Shown here in pieces: positions 10,301-18,895 of a stretch of DNA of 55,627 bases. A program made the translations under genes and the position numbers. How positions within the stretch are numbered: the first letter of the stretch is position 1; each line of letters starts with the position of its first letter. Below the pieces are notes generated by a model that ran no database searches, was not told the origin of the DNA, and saw only the letters and a list, made by a program, of their open reading frames with translations. Source of the DNA: Halobacteriales archaeon QH_7_66_36 (GTDB lineage Archaea > Halobacteriota > Halobacteria > Halobacteriales > Haloarculaceae). The DNA is taken from contig PXQV01000012.1 of assembly GCA_003021175.1 (NCBI GenBank), positions 1 through 55,627 on the forward strand, in the 5' to 3' direction.

Positions 10301-13300
10301 CGGTACGACAGCCAGCAGGCCGCCGTGAAGGTCATCATGAACTGCTTCACGTCGGACACCGACGTGCTGACGCCCGAGGGGGTTCGGAACATCCGTGATC
10401 TTGAACTCGGTGACGAGGTGTACTCGCTGGACCCGGACACGATGGAGATGGAGGTGAAGCCGGTCGTCGAGACGCACGAGTATCCCGACTATCGCGGCGA
10501 ACTGGTGGACATCGAGACGAGCAAGATAGACTTCAGCGTGACGCCGAACCATCGGATGCTCGTCCGGAAGGATGACACGAACGGCGCGTCGTGGGACGAC
10601 TTCCGGTTCGTTGAGGCCGGCGACCTGAACGAGTCGTCACACTACGAACTCCCGCACGACTGGGAGGGCCCAGCAGGAACCCGAGTCGAGAAGGTAGACC
10701 TCACAGAACTGGTCGATGGCGAATACGAGGTGTGGGTTCGCCCGGACGTACACGGTCGTACCTTCACGACCGAATTGGGATGGACACCACGCCGCGTCCC
10801 GAAGGCCGATGTAGGGAAAACTGGATACGTGTTCACGGCGGCGGAGTTCGAACGACACCGCGCGTACATCGAGGAGGTTTGCGATGTGAGCTACATCCAC
10901 CGCGAATCGGGTCGAAAGTGGATTCCGCGAACGTTCGACGGTGACGACTTCCTCGAACTGCTGGCGTGGTACATCACCGAGGGTTCCGTCTACACGTCCG
11001 AAGCCAAGCAGTTCGGCGAGAACTTCCGCGGGTCCGCGACCACGGTACAAATCGCGCAGAACGCCATCGCAGATGGTGGCGGTGAGAACGATCACGCGGC
11101 CATCGGTTCGCTCCTCGACCGGCTGGGCTTCGATTACTACGTCGACGACCGGAGCTATCAGTTCACGTCGAAGCTGTTGGGTAATGTCCTCGAACGACTC
11201 TGTGGGTCGAACAGCTTCGAGAAGGGGATTCCCGACCCCGTTTTCGATGCGAGCCGTGAGCAGAAACAGCGATTCCTCGACACGCTCATTGCGGGCGATG
11301 GCGACCGACAGGTGAACAGTTGGCGGTACACCACCGCGAGCGACGAACTCCGTGACGATTTGCTCCGACTCTGTACACATCTCGGCCTGACGGCGAGTTA
11401 CAACCGGGATAATGAATCGTGGCGTGTGTACTGCACCGAGGATGGAAAGAACAGCGTCCGGATGCACCGATCCGGAAGTCGGAGCACGGCCGAGAACGGT
11501 GCATACTGCGTGACCGTTGCGGATAACAACACGCTACTAGCCGGGCGAAACGGCAAATTCCAGTTCGTCGGTCAGTCGCTCTACGGCGTTTTGGGGTGGG
11601 ACCGGTTCCGCCTGTACGACAAGGAAATGGGATCCGCCGTAACCGCGACAGGGCGGCGAGTAATCGAGTTCACCGAGCAGTCAGCAAGCGAGATCGACCA
11701 CGAAGTCGCCTACGGGGACAGCGTCACTGGTGATCGCCCTGTCGTCGTCAGGGATCCACAGGGAACGGTACGTATCCACCCTATCGAGACACTGTTCGAA
11801 CGTTCGGAAGCGAGCGCGGAGTCGGGGCTCGCACTCACGGCCGACGGAGGAGTGGAACAGACAGCCGATTCCGGAAAGGAATATGGGACGCTCGATGGAT
11901 GGGAAGCACTCTCGGTGAACGCAGACGGCGAGCCGGAGTGGAAACGTATCGAGAGAGTCATCCGCCACGAAACCGATAAGGATGTCGTCACGCTCCAGCA
12001 CAAATTCGGGGAGTCGACGACGACTCGCGACCACTCGTACGTCGTTGACGACGGAGGGGGCCTCAGCGAGGTGGCCCCTGAAGATGTTTCCGAGCCTCTC
12101 CGGGTTCCCGGGCTTCCCGAGGTGGACACCGTCGAGCGAATCGACGTGTTCGACGTGCTGGACGGCTACACCCGTACGTACGAGGATGGCCGAATGGTCG
12201 GCGAGGAGCACGCGACGGAGAAAACGAAGCGCGTCTATGCGAACGACGAGTACGTCTGGTTCGGACACGAACACCACGGACGGCTCGACTCGACTATTAA
12301 GGTACAGCGTTACATCGACATCGAAAGCGAGGACGGAGCCGCCCTGATTCGGTTGCTCGCGGCGTACGTCACTGAGGGAAGCGCGTCCACCGTCGAGACG
12401 ACGGAATCGAGGTTCGGAGCCAGCATTGCGGAGTCGCGTCGGGAGTGGCTTGAGGGACTGCAGGCTGATTACCATCGATTGTTCGAGCACACTACAGCCA
12501 GTATCGTGGCGAGCGATACAGGTGGCGAGCGGGTCGTCGAATACGAAACCGCCGACGGAACGCGGGAAGCCAGTTACGACGATACGACCGGGAAGCTGCA
12601 GATGATGAGCGAACTCGCTGCCGTGTTCTTCCGTGAGTTCGCCGGTCAAACTTCTCGGGGAAAGCGGATACCCTCATTCGTGTTCCACCTGTCAGCGGAA
12701 CACCAGTCGGCGTTTCTCGATGTACTCGTGGAGGGCGACGGATCTAGGGAGTTCCCACGATATTCAGAGGCGTACGCCGAGCGGAACTTCGACTTCGAGA
12801 CGACTAGCCGTCGACTCGCTGCCGGGCTATCGATGCTGCTCACCCAACGTGGCACGAAACACTCGTTAAAATACCGCGATAGGAAGGATTCGTACACCGT
12901 TCGGACGTGTGATTACTACCGCTCGGGGCGTGACCCAGTTCTGACCGAGACCGATCATGACGGGTACGTGTACGACCTGAGCGTCGCGGACAACGAGAAC
13001 TTCGTGGACGGGGTCGGGGGAATCGTTCTCCACAACACCGACTCAGTCATGTTGGAACTCGGACAGGACTACTCGAAACAGGATGCCATCGAGGCGTCCT
13101 TCGAGATCGAGGAGTACATCAACGCCTCGTACGACGAGTTCGCCCGCGAGGAGCTGAACGCCGAGCACCACCGCTTCGAGATCGAGTTCGAGAAGCTCTA
13201 CCGGCGGTTCTTCCAGGCCGGCAAGAAGAAACGCTACGCCGGTCACATCGTCTGGAAGGAGGGGAAGGACGTCGACGACGTGGACATCACCGGCTTCGAG

Positions 13301-13861
13301 TACAAGCGGTCGGACATCGCGCCGGTCACGAAGGAGGTACAGAAGACCGTCCTCGACATGGTCGTCACGGAGGGTGACATCGAGGGGGTGAAGGAGTACG
13401 TCCACGATGTCATCACCGACTTCCGCGAGGGGGAGCGGCCGCTGGACGAGATAGCCATCCCGGGCGGCATCGGCAAGAAACTCGACTCCTACGACACGGA
13501 CACCGCACAGGTCCGCGGGGCGAAGTACGCCAACCTACTCCTCGGGACGAACGTCCAGCGCGGCTCGAAACCCAAGCGGCTCTACTTGGAGAAGGTTCAC
13601 CCGACGTTCTGGGAGCGGATGGAAGACGAGCGCGGACTCGATGCCCGCGAGGACCCGCTGTACGGCGAGTTCAAGCGCGACCCGGACGTGATCTGCTTCG
13701 AGTACGCCGACCAGATACCCGAGGAGTTCGAGGTGGACTGGGACAAGATGCTGGAGAAGACGCTCCGAGGGCCCATCGAGCGAATCCTCGAAGCGCTGGA
13801 CATCTCGTGGGAGGAGGTGCGAGACGGACAGGAACAGACTGGATTGGAACAGTACTTCTGA
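7325..13861 (+). CDS. polB: DNA polymerase B with three inteins
   Basis: Family B replicative/repair DNA polymerase precursor of 2178 residues. Removing the three inteins leaves 926 residues, a normal haloarchaeal PolB. The 3'-5' exonuclease motifs are FDIEVDD (Exo I), NFDDFDAPYY (Exo II) and YNLRDVELC (Exo III). Each polymerase motif is split by an intein: motif A VLDLK/SLYPMC, motif B KVIMN/SLYGVLG, motif C VAYGD/TDSVML. No functional enzyme can form until all three are spliced out. The last eight residues QTGLEQYF match a canonical PCNA-binding PIP box. The ATG start is followed by a normal hydrophilic N-terminus. The intein regions contain more A/T-rich codons than the host parts, consistent with separate acquisition. 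Confidence 0.97.
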   Translation: MTEEADTTLAAFGGGNPDAAADGEVEEARHVTEGDEVAELVDLSDHRFPEADGTVEIAVTQVDYTVEGYGDEEYPVLHVFGRTADREQKHVRVFDFKPYFYTPVDELDHEEPDDRPLREDDFEDDRLMEERITGVETRGEREPSLDAPEADEVVTYESIRGETLTKVFGQTPRDVGQLRDRFEHYEADILFPNRLLIDKDITAGVRVPNQQTDDGIKVHHEQIEAVDLSVEPRVHTFDIEVDDRSGFPEDGEETVICMTSHDSYRDEYVAWLYDAPDAVVDAPETLESFEFWNDDTDAAVDVRVFDTEAAMHEDYLAYLDETDPDVLTGWNFDDFDAPYYVARLDEVGLDSNRLSRVDEVWDSGWGGPNIKGRVVFDLLYAYERRQYTELDSYRLDAVAEQELGAGKERYAGDIGDLWEQNPERLLEYNLRDVELCVEIDRKVDLISFWGEVASFVGCKLEDATTPGDAVDLYTLHKVHGDFALPTKGSVESEEYEGGAVFDPVSGVRENVTVLDLKCFSGDTDLLTPDGVRNITQLDEGDSVYTLNPETFECEVKPVAETHTYDNRFGELHHLSGTTHDLKITENHRLLHSKERGWDEQTPDDFEVSEYRDIPENERFAFPQHEPMEGATPETFDLAEEIEAGYAVVHSEEDLRIFRSRVPDAVTEELNLVHGSSQMLGVQRKAGKYLVPISTYRANREIIHEHANDVLLKYDKRHRETPLTFEMNDWLRFMGWYVTEGSIDPPNGRFTLHQKDSAGRTRIRELLDRMGIGYSIDDHGINVSNQLLVEWLCEHCGNGYAEKRLPEWVFDLDASLLEPLLDTMVRGDGSTTESGLQKFWTKSEHLRDAVADIAVRCGHKPTVSEQPDGTFYLSVGKRGSFKKATNATVEEHDGQVHCITAEDNHIVLAGRNGNFQWIGQSLYPMCMVTTNASPETKVDPDAYDGETYRAPNGTHFRKEPDGIIREMVDELLTEREEKKAARDEHDPDSIEYTRYDSQQAAVKVIMNCFTSDTDVLTPEGVRNIRDLELGDEVYSLDPDTMEMEVKPVVETHEYPDYRGELVDIETSKIDFSVTPNHRMLVRKDDTNGASWDDFRFVEAGDLNESSHYELPHDWEGPAGTRVEKVDLTELVDGEYEVWVRPDVHGRTFTTELGWTPRRVPKADVGKTGYVFTAAEFERHRAYIEEVCDVSYIHRESGRKWIPRTFDGDDFLELLAWYITEGSVYTSEAKQFGENFRGSATTVQIAQNAIADGGGENDHAAIGSLLDRLGFDYYVDDRSYQFTSKLLGNVLERLCGSNSFEKGIPDPVFDASREQKQRFLDTLIAGDGDRQVNSWRYTTASDELRDDLLRLCTHLGLTASYNRDNESWRVYCTEDGKNSVRMHRSGSRSTAENGAYCVTVADNNTLLAGRNGKFQFVGQSLYGVLGWDRFRLYDKEMGSAVTATGRRVIEFTEQSASEIDHEVAYGDSVTGDRPVVVRDPQGTVRIHPIETLFERSEASAESGLALTADGGVEQTADSGKEYGTLDGWEALSVNADGEPEWKRIERVIRHETDKDVVTLQHKFGESTTTRDHSYVVDDGGGLSEVAPEDVSEPLRVPGLPEVDTVERIDVFDVLDGYTRTYEDGRMVGEEHATEKTKRVYANDEYVWFGHEHHGRLDSTIKVQRYIDIESEDGAALIRLLAAYVTEGSASTVETTESRFGASIAESRREWLEGLQADYHRLFEHTTASIVASDTGGERVVEYETADGTREASYDDTTGKLQMMSELAAVFFREFAGQTSRGKRIPSFVFHLSAEHQSAFLDVLVEGDGSREFPRYSEAYAERNFDFETTSRRLAAGLSMLLTQRGTKHSLKYRDRKDSYTVRTCDYYRSGRDPVLTETDHDGYVYDLSVADNENFVDGVGGIVLHNTDSVMLELGQDYSKQDAIEASFEIEEYINASYDEFAREELNAEHHRFEIEFEKLYRRFFQAGKKKRYAGHIVWKEGKDVDDVDITGFEYKRSDIAPVTKEVQKTVLDMVVTEGDIEGVKEYVHDVITDFREGERPLDEIAIPGGIGKKLDSYDTDTAQVRGAKYANLLLGTNVQRGSKPKRLYLEKVHPTFWERMEDERGLDAREDPLYGEFKRDPDVICFEYADQIPEEFEVDWDKMLEKTLRGPIERILEALDISWEEVRDGQEQTGLEQYF
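8876..10081 (+). mobile_element. Intein 1 in PolB motif A (residues 518-919)
   Basis: 402 residues starting at C518 (CFSGDTDLLTPDGV...) and ending just before the Ser of SLYPMC. Splicing blocks: A CFSGDTDLLTP, B ITENHRLL, and a C-terminal block HIVLAGRNGNFQWIGQ. A LAGLIDADG-type homing endonuclease lies between them: LRFMGWYVTEGS (first motif) and LLDTMVRGDGS (second). The intein ends Gly-Gln instead of the usual His-Asn, with Ser at +1. Sequence blocks resemble intein 2, so the two are probably related by duplication or by recurrent invasion of similar SLY sites. Confidence 0.93.
10343..11575 (+). mobile_element. Intein 2 in PolB motif B (residues 1007-1417)
   Basis: 411 residues starting at C1007 (CFTSDTDVLTPEGV...) within KVIMN/SLYG. 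Block B is VTPNHRML. The C-terminal block is NTLLAGRNGKFQFVGQ, again ending Gly-Gln before a Ser. LAGLIDADG endonuclease motifs: LLAWYITEGS and LDTLIAGDGD. Blocks A and G are nearly the same as in intein 1, though the endonuclease parts differ clearly. Confidence 0.93.
11720..13036 (+). mobile_element. Intein 3 in PolB motif C (residues 1466-1904)
   Basis: 439 residues starting with Ser (SVTGDRPVVVRD) after VAYGD and ending canonically in VLHN before TDSVML. This is the well-known YGD/TD insertion site of archaeal PolB. Block B is TTRDHSYVVD. The LAGLIDADG motifs are LLAAYVTEGS and LDVLVEGDGS. It is clearly of a different lineage from inteins 1 and 2 because of its Ser nucleophile and HN end. 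Confidence 0.93.
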
Positions 13862-13907
13862 ACGACAGGACGCTCGATTTTATAGGTCTTGACGAATCAC
13901 TCACCCT

Positions 13908-14722
13908 GTGTCTTCAAAAGTCGAAATATCGCCATTCTTTCTTCGTGAGAAGTATCATAAGCAGGGCTGGACACTGTCGGAGATTGCTGACGAGGTCGGC
14001 TGTTCAATCGGAACCGTACACAACCGAATGGAAGAACACGATATCGCCCGGCAAAACCCCAAAGCGTGGAAGGAACGGATCTGCGTAGAGTGTGCCCACC
14101 GTGGGAAAGAGAAACGGATAGAACAGTGGCAGTGCGAGGCACACGAGCGGTTCTTTTGCGATAACGAGTGTCAAGGAGCGTTCCTCGCGGAGACAGGTCT
14201 CTTTCGTGGTGAAAACAACGGTCGGTGGAAAGAGAAGATCATCGTTGAGTGTGCGAACTGTCGGTGTATCCGCGTCGACTGGAGGAAAAGGAGAACCACC
14301 TCTGTGACCAGTCGTGCCGGGCGGAGTGGTACTCGGCGAACCTTTCTGGAAGCGACCACCCGCTTTGGGAGCCGGGAAATAATCGGTATAGCGGTCGATG
14401 GCTGTCAGCACGTCGATACGTCCGTGCCCGTGACGGGAACCGCTGTCAACTGTGTGAACGCTCTGCGTCCGCACTAGGGCAGGCTCCCGACGTTCATCAC
14501 ATCAAGCCCGTTCGGAGCTACGACGACCCCGAGGACGCACATGTGCCAGAGAACTTGGTGCAGTTGTGTCGAAGCTGTCATGCTCGTGTTGAGCAGCTCC
14601 GTCCCCGTGAACAACGCGACCTGCTCGCCAAACGAGGCGTTGAGCCATTCACCGACAGTGAGCAACGACCTACTCTGTACGCGAATAGTTTCCCTATATA
14701 CGAAATATTTTTTCTAGAGTAA
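13908..14722 (+). pseudogene. HNH endonuclease gene broken by a frameshift
   Basis: Two overlapping frames together make one HNH protein. The first (GTG at 13908) has an N-terminal helix-turn-helix (WTLSEIADEVGCSIGTVHNRM), a Cys-rich pair CVECAHRG...FCDNEC, and the start of a second zinc ribbon (VECANC). Around 14259-14285 the reading must move to the frame open to 14722: RRLEEKENHLCDQSC, then DGNRCQLC, HHIKPVR, NLVQLCRSCH, the HNH core. A one-base deletion would explain the shift. The layout resembles free-standing homing or phage-type HNH endonucleases. It begins 46 nt after polB. A programmed frameshift or sequencing error is possible but less likely. Confidence 0.8.
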
Positions 14723-14786
14723 GAATTCCTCGCGGCAAACCCGTAACCATTAACCCCGTCAGCCCCTAGCTACACATGTACTAAAT

Positions 14787-15713
14787 ATGGCAACGCTGGA
14801 AATCGATAATCTACACGCGAAAGTCGCCGAGGAGGGTGGCGAGAGCATCCTTCGCGGCGTCGATCTGGAGGTATCGTCGGGCGAGATTCACGCGCTGATG
14901 GGACCGAACGGCTCGGGCAAGTCGACGATGGCGAAGGTCATCGCCGGCCACCCGGCCTACGAGGTCACCGACGGGCAGGTACTGCTCCACCTCGACGACG
15001 AGGAGTTCGAGGATATCGAGATCGACGAGGAGACCCAGACGTGGGATCTGCTCGACCTCGAACCGAACGAGCGGGCCGCGCTCGGCATCTTCCTCGCCTT
15101 CCAGTATCCGGCCGAGATCGAGGGGGTCACGATGGTGAACTTCCTCCGGACGGCGCTGAACGCCAAGCTCGAAGAGCGCGAGGAGCTGTTCGAGGAAGAG
15201 GAGGAAGAGGCCGAAGCCGACGGCGAGGACACCAACGAGGACGCCGCCGGTTACGAGTCGTCGCCGATGGAGGGCCCTGCAGACGAGGGCGAGATCGGCG
15301 TCGCCGAGTTCCAGAGCCTGCTCCAGGAGAAGATGGAGCTGCTGGACATGGACGAGGCGTTCGCGCAGCGATACCTCAACGCCGGCTTCTCCGGCGGCGA
15401 GAAGAAGCAGAACGAGGTGCTGCAGGCCGCGATTCTCGAGCCGTCGGTTGCCGTGCTCGACGAGATCGACTCCGGGCTGGACATCGACCGCCTGCAGGAC
15501 GTCTCGAAGGGTATCAACGCGCTCCGTGACGAGGTCGGTACTGGCATCCTCCAGATCACCCACTACCAGCGTATCCTCGATTACGTCGAGCCCGATTACG
15601 TCCACATCATGCTGGACGGCGAAGTCGTCAAGCAGGGGGACGCGTCGCTGGCCGTCGAACTCGAGGAGAAGGGGTACGACTGGATCCGCGAGGACGTGTA
15701 CGGCACCGCGTGA
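14787..15713 (+). CDS. sufC: Fe-S cluster assembly ATPase SufC
   Basis: ABC-type ATPase of the SufBCD scaffold that builds Fe-S clusters in the cytoplasm. Walker A GPNGSGKS (39-46), the SufC-type signature [10 protein letters not shown] (201 onward), Walker [13 protein letters not shown] (about 221-232), and switch H in ITHYQRIL. 308 residues is longer than bacterial SufC (about 250). The difference is mainly an acidic insertion near residues 130-165 ([20 protein letters not shown]), a common haloarchaeal trait. First gene of sufC-sufB-sufD, all on the same strand. The ATG follows CTAAAT. Confidence 0.96.
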   Translation: MATLEIDNLHAKVAEEGGESILRGVDLEVSSGEIHALMGPNGSGKSTMAKVIAGHPAYEVTDGQVLLHLDDEEFEDIEIDEETQTWDLLDLEPNERAALGIFLAFQYPAEIEGVTMVNFLRTALNAKLEEREELFEEEEEEAEADGEDTNEDAAGYESSPMEGPADEGEIGVAEFQSLLQEKMELLDMDEAFAQRYLNAGFSGGEKKQNEVLQAAILEPSVAVLDEIDSGLDIDRLQDVSKGINALRDEVGTGILQITHYQRILDYVEPDYVHIMLDGEVVKQGDASLAVELEEKGYDWIREDVYGTA

Positions 15714-15730
15714 CGTGAATCGGTAACAGA

Positions 15731-15740
15731 CTAATACGTA
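15731..15740 (+). promoter_or_regulatory. TATA-like element before sufB
   Basis: CTAATACGTA lies about 21-30 nt before the sufB ATG at 15761, a leaderless promoter position. sufB-sufD may therefore be transcribed separately as well as by readthrough from sufC. TAATACGTATT is also nearly palindromic. Confidence 0.4.
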
Positions 15741-15760
15741 TTCAGACCCAACACGAAACT

Positions 15761-17191
15761 ATGAGTTCAGATCAAGACCATCTCAAGGAGACCGACACCG
15801 AGGCCCGCTTCGAGTTCAAGAAGGAGGAGAGCTCCGCCTTCCAAGCCGACAAGGGCCTCACCGAGGAGACCATCCGGGTCATCTCGGAGGACAAGGACGA
15901 ACCGGAGTGGATGCTGGAGCGGCGACTCCGCGCGCTGAAGCAGTTCCAGCAGATGCCCATGCCGGACGACTGGCCGGGCGCGCCCGACCTCTCGGAGGTC
16001 GACGTGGACGAAATCGTCCCGTACATCCGACCGGACATCGAGACCCGCGGCGGCGCGGAGAACTGGGAAGACCTCCCCGACGAGATTCAGGATACCTTCG
16101 ACAAGCTCGGCATCCCGGAGGCGGAGAAGAACGCCCTCTCCGGCGTCGGCGCGCAGTACGAGTCGGAGATCGTCTACCAGAACATGCAGGAGCAGTGGGA
16201 GGAGAAGGGAGTCATCTTCTGTGACATGGACCAGGCGGTCCAGGAGCACGAAGAGATCCTCAAGGAGTACTTCATGACGAAGGCGGTGCCGCCGAGCGAC
16301 AACAAGTTCGCCGCGCTCCACGGCGCAATCTGGTCGGGCGGCTCGTTCGTCTACGTCCCGGAAGACACGCAGGTCAACATGCCAGTGCAGGCGTACTTCC
16401 GGATGAACAGCGACGGGATGGGCCAGTTCGAGCACACGCTCATCGTCGCCGAGGAGAACTCCGAGGTCCACTACATCGAGGGCTGTTCGGCCCCGAAGTA
16501 CTCCGAGTTCAACCTCCACTCGGGCGGCGTCGAGGTGTTCGTCGGCGAGGGGGCACACGTCCAGTACTCGACCGTCCAGAACTGGTCGAAGAACACGTAC
16601 AACCTGAACACGAAGCGGGCCATCGCCGAGAAGGACGCCACGATGGAGTGGGTCTCCGGCTCCATGGGGTCGAAGGCGACGATGCTGTACCCGTCGACGG
16701 TCCTGAAGGGACCGGGCGCGACGGACAACCACATCACCATCGCCTTCGCCGGCGACGGACAGAACATCGACACCGGCGCGAAGGTGTACCACAACGCGCC
16801 GGACACCAAATCCACCATCGAGTCCAAGTCCATCTCGAAGGACGGCGGCCGCACGAACTACCGCGGGCTCGTCCACATCGCGGACGGCGCGGAGGACGCC
16901 TCGACCAGCGTGGAGTGTGACGCGCTCATGTTCGACAACGAGTCCACTTCGGACACGATGCCGTACATGGAGATCCAGGAGTCGAAGGTCGACGTCGCCC
17001 ACGAGGCGACCGTCGGCAAGATCGGCGACGAGGACGTCTTCTATCTCCAGTCGCGCGGGCTGGACGACGACGACGCCAAGCAGATGATCGTCGCCGGCTT
17101 TATCGAGCCGATCACGGAGGAACTGCCCATCGAGTACGCAGTTGAACTCAACCGCCTCATCGAGCTAGAGATGGAAGGGAGCCTCGGCTAA
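15761..17191 (+). CDS. sufB: Fe-S cluster assembly scaffold protein SufB
   Basis: 476-residue SufB, the core subunit on which the nascent cluster is thought to form. It matches SufB over its whole length: the N-terminal helical part (WMLERRLRALKQF), then the right-handed beta-helix with GCSAPKY, GGVEVFVGEGAHVQYSTVQNWS and RTNYRGLVHI. The C-terminal conserved Cys is in STSVECDALMFDN, equivalent to the catalytic Cys of bacterial SufB. Ends IEYAVELNRLIELEMEGSLG. It is one base from the sufD start, so the two are co-translated. No unusual insertions. Confidence 0.97.
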   Translation: MSSDQDHLKETDTEARFEFKKEESSAFQADKGLTEETIRVISEDKDEPEWMLERRLRALKQFQQMPMPDDWPGAPDLSEVDVDEIVPYIRPDIETRGGAENWEDLPDEIQDTFDKLGIPEAEKNALSGVGAQYESEIVYQNMQEQWEEKGVIFCDMDQAVQEHEEILKEYFMTKAVPPSDNKFAALHGAIWSGGSFVYVPEDTQVNMPVQAYFRMNSDGMGQFEHTLIVAEENSEVHYIEGCSAPKYSEFNLHSGGVEVFVGEGAHVQYSTVQNWSKNTYNLNTKRAIAEKDATMEWVSGSMGSKATMLYPSTVLKGPGATDNHITIAFAGDGQNIDTGAKVYHNAPDTKSTIESKSISKDGGRTNYRGLVHIADGAEDASTSVECDALMFDNESTSDTMPYMEIQESKVDVAHEATVGKIGDEDVFYLQSRGLDDDDAKQMIVAGFIEPITEELPIEYAVELNRLIELEMEGSLG

Positions 17192-17192
17192 T

Positions 17193-18464
17193 ATGAGTAC
17201 GCAGGTACACGCGACCATCGACGAGGCGACGGTCCGACAGATCAGCGACGGACTCGACGAGCCCGACTGGCTGCTGGAGACGCGGCTGGACGCGCTCGAC
17301 GCGCTCGACAGTCTCGACTTCCCGGACGTGATTCGGACGCCCGGTCGGCTGTGGACGGACCTCGAGGAGCTCGACTACGAGAGCCTCGTGGACCCGCTGA
17401 ACGCCGCCGAGGAGAAGGATCAGGTCGGCCCCGACGAGGCCGAGGTGCTCTCCTTCGCGGAGGCGGTCGACGAGCACGAAGACCTCCTGCGCGAGCACTT
17501 CGGCTCCGTCGTCGACCCGGAGACGAACTATCTGACGGCGCTTTCGACGGCGCTGTTCTCGACCGGGACGGTCGTCCACGTGCCGGAAGGCGTCAACGCC
17601 GAGGACGTGACGGTGCGGACGAGCATGAACAGCCGGTCGCTGTTCAACTACACGCTCGTCGTCGCCGAGGAGTCGTCGTCGGTGACGCTGCTTGAACGAC
17701 AGACCAGCGCGGAGCGAAGCTCCGCGGGCCGTTCGAGCGGGCAGAGCCCGCGAGAAGAGACCGGTGAGTCGGTCGAAGGGGACCGCTACTACAGCGGCGT
17801 CGTCGAGGTTGCGGCCGGTGAGAACGCGTACGTCCAGTACGGCTCGCTGCAGAACCTCGATCAGGAGACGTACAACTTCCAGATCAAGGAGGGCGTCATC
17901 GACACTTACGGACAGATCGACTTCATCGACTGCAACGCCGGCTCGCGGCTCTCGAAGTCCACCGTCGAGACGCACCTCGACGGCGACAGCTCGGAGGCGC
18001 GAATCGTCGGGGCCTTCTACGGCCACGACGACCAGCACTTCGACATCGACGCCCGGGTCTGGCACAACGACGAGAACACGACCGCAGACCTCGTGACGCG
18101 GGGCGTCATCGACGACGAGGCCCGTTCCGTCTACGAGGGCGTGCAGGACGTCGGCCGCGAGGCGTGGAACACGAGTTCCTACCAGCGGGAGAACACCCTC
18201 ATGCTCTCGGAGGAGAGCGAGGCCGACGCCTCCCCGAAGCTAATCATCAACAACCACGACACCGAGGCGTCCCACTCCGCGACGGTCGGACAGGTCGACG
18301 AGGAGGACATGTTCTACATGACCTCTCGGTCGGTGCCGGAGCGGGCCGCGAAGAACATGCTCGTCGAGGGATTCTACGTCCCCGTCCTCGAAGAGATCGA
18401 GGTCGACGAACTCCGCGACGACTTCTCGGCGCTCGTCCGCGAGCGGCTCGCGGACCGCGACTGA
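17193..18464 (+). CDS. sufD: Fe-S cluster assembly protein SufD, with an in-frame repeat insert
   Basis: 423-residue paralogue of SufB that completes the SufBC2D complex. N-terminal LDEPDWLLETRLDALDALDSL, beta-helix core YYSGVVEVAAGENAYVQYGSLQNL, conserved His in HDDQHFDID, and C-terminal SHSATVGQVDEEDMFYMTSRS. Residues about 170-189 (TSAERSSAGRSSGQSPRE) are encoded by a 57-nt palindromic element shared with the moeA-like gene at 34971-35027. They sit in a loop between LLERQ and GDRYYSG. The insert preserves frame and the rest of the protein is intact, so SufD is probably functional with a longer loop. Confidence 0.96.
   Translation: MSTQVHATIDEATVRQISDGLDEPDWLLETRLDALDALDSLDFPDVIRTPGRLWTDLEELDYESLVDPLNAAEEKDQVGPDEAEVLSFAEAVDEHEDLLREHFGSVVDPETNYLTALSTALFSTGTVVHVPEGVNAEDVTVRTSMNSRSLFNYTLVVAEESSSVTLLERQTSAERSSAGRSSGQSPREETGESVEGDRYYSGVVEVAAGENAYVQYGSLQNLDQETYNFQIKEGVIDTYGQIDFIDCNAGSRLSKSTVETHLDGDSSEARIVGAFYGHDDQHFDIDARVWHNDENTTADLVTRGVIDDEARSVYEGVQDVGREAWNTSSYQRENTLMLSEESEADASPKLIINNHDTEASHSATVGQVDEEDMFYMTSRSVPERAAKNMLVEGFYVPVLEEIEVDELRDDFSALVRERLADRD
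17702..17758 (+). repeat. 57-nt palindromic element inside sufD
   Basis: 19 codons. Two hairpins with three-base loops: GCGGAGC-GAA-GCTCCGC and GCGGGC-AGA-GCCCGC. By eye 53 of 57 bases match the element in the moeA-like gene, read in the same frame, although the host proteins are unrelated. Confidence 0.9.
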
Positions 18465-18543
18465 TCGCCGGCTCTCCGGCGTCGGTTCGTCGCTCTGCTT
18501 TCGTTTCGACCCGACCTGCGTCAATCGCACGGCTCTGAGGGCG

Positions 18544-18844
18544 GTGTTCAGATGGGCGATGGCCGACCGAGCGAGGGCGGTCGGGTGGGACTGGAAGGGG
18601 CCGGCGGCTCGGCGAACCCGGCCGACGCAAGCGGCGAGGTGGCGGAGCCACCTCGGGCAGTCGGCGCGGAGCGCCGACGACAGCGAGGGAGCTCCGCTCC
18701 CTCGGGCCGCTCGCGCGGCGATGCCGCGCGAGGAGACCGCAGGCCAACGGCCGAGGACCGCAGCGAGGCCTGGGAGTCAAGCCGCCGGGGGCTTCCAAGG
18801 TGGTCACGCTGACTGAGTCGGCTCATCCGTGCCTGTCTGAACAC
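18544..18844 (+). mobile_element. MITE-like element, copy A (301 nt)
   Basis: Terminal inverted repeats GTGTTCAGATGGGC (18544-18557) and GCCTGTCTGAACAC (18831-18844) match at 12 of 14 positions. Inside are four three-base-loop hairpins: 18636-18654, 18661-18677, 18685-18703 and 18712-18730. There is no transposase. I see no clear target-site duplication. Open frames within it on both strands look like palindrome by-products. It fills most of the 431-nt gap between sufD and the gene at 18896; the rest is a short spacer and the downstream promoter. Confidence 0.8.
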
Positions 18845-18895
18845 GCCCGAGTGACTCGACCGTAGAACTATACTCGTGCGCTCGCAGGTGGGCGT

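Noticed and set aside
14249-14722. Second HNH frame as an independent gene
   Set aside because: Its GTG start lies in the middle of a zinc-ribbon motif that continues from the first frame, so one broken gene is the simpler reading.
18547-18816. Several open frames within MITE copy A
   Set aside because: All are translations of palindromes; similar frames arise in copies B and C without conserved protein sequence.
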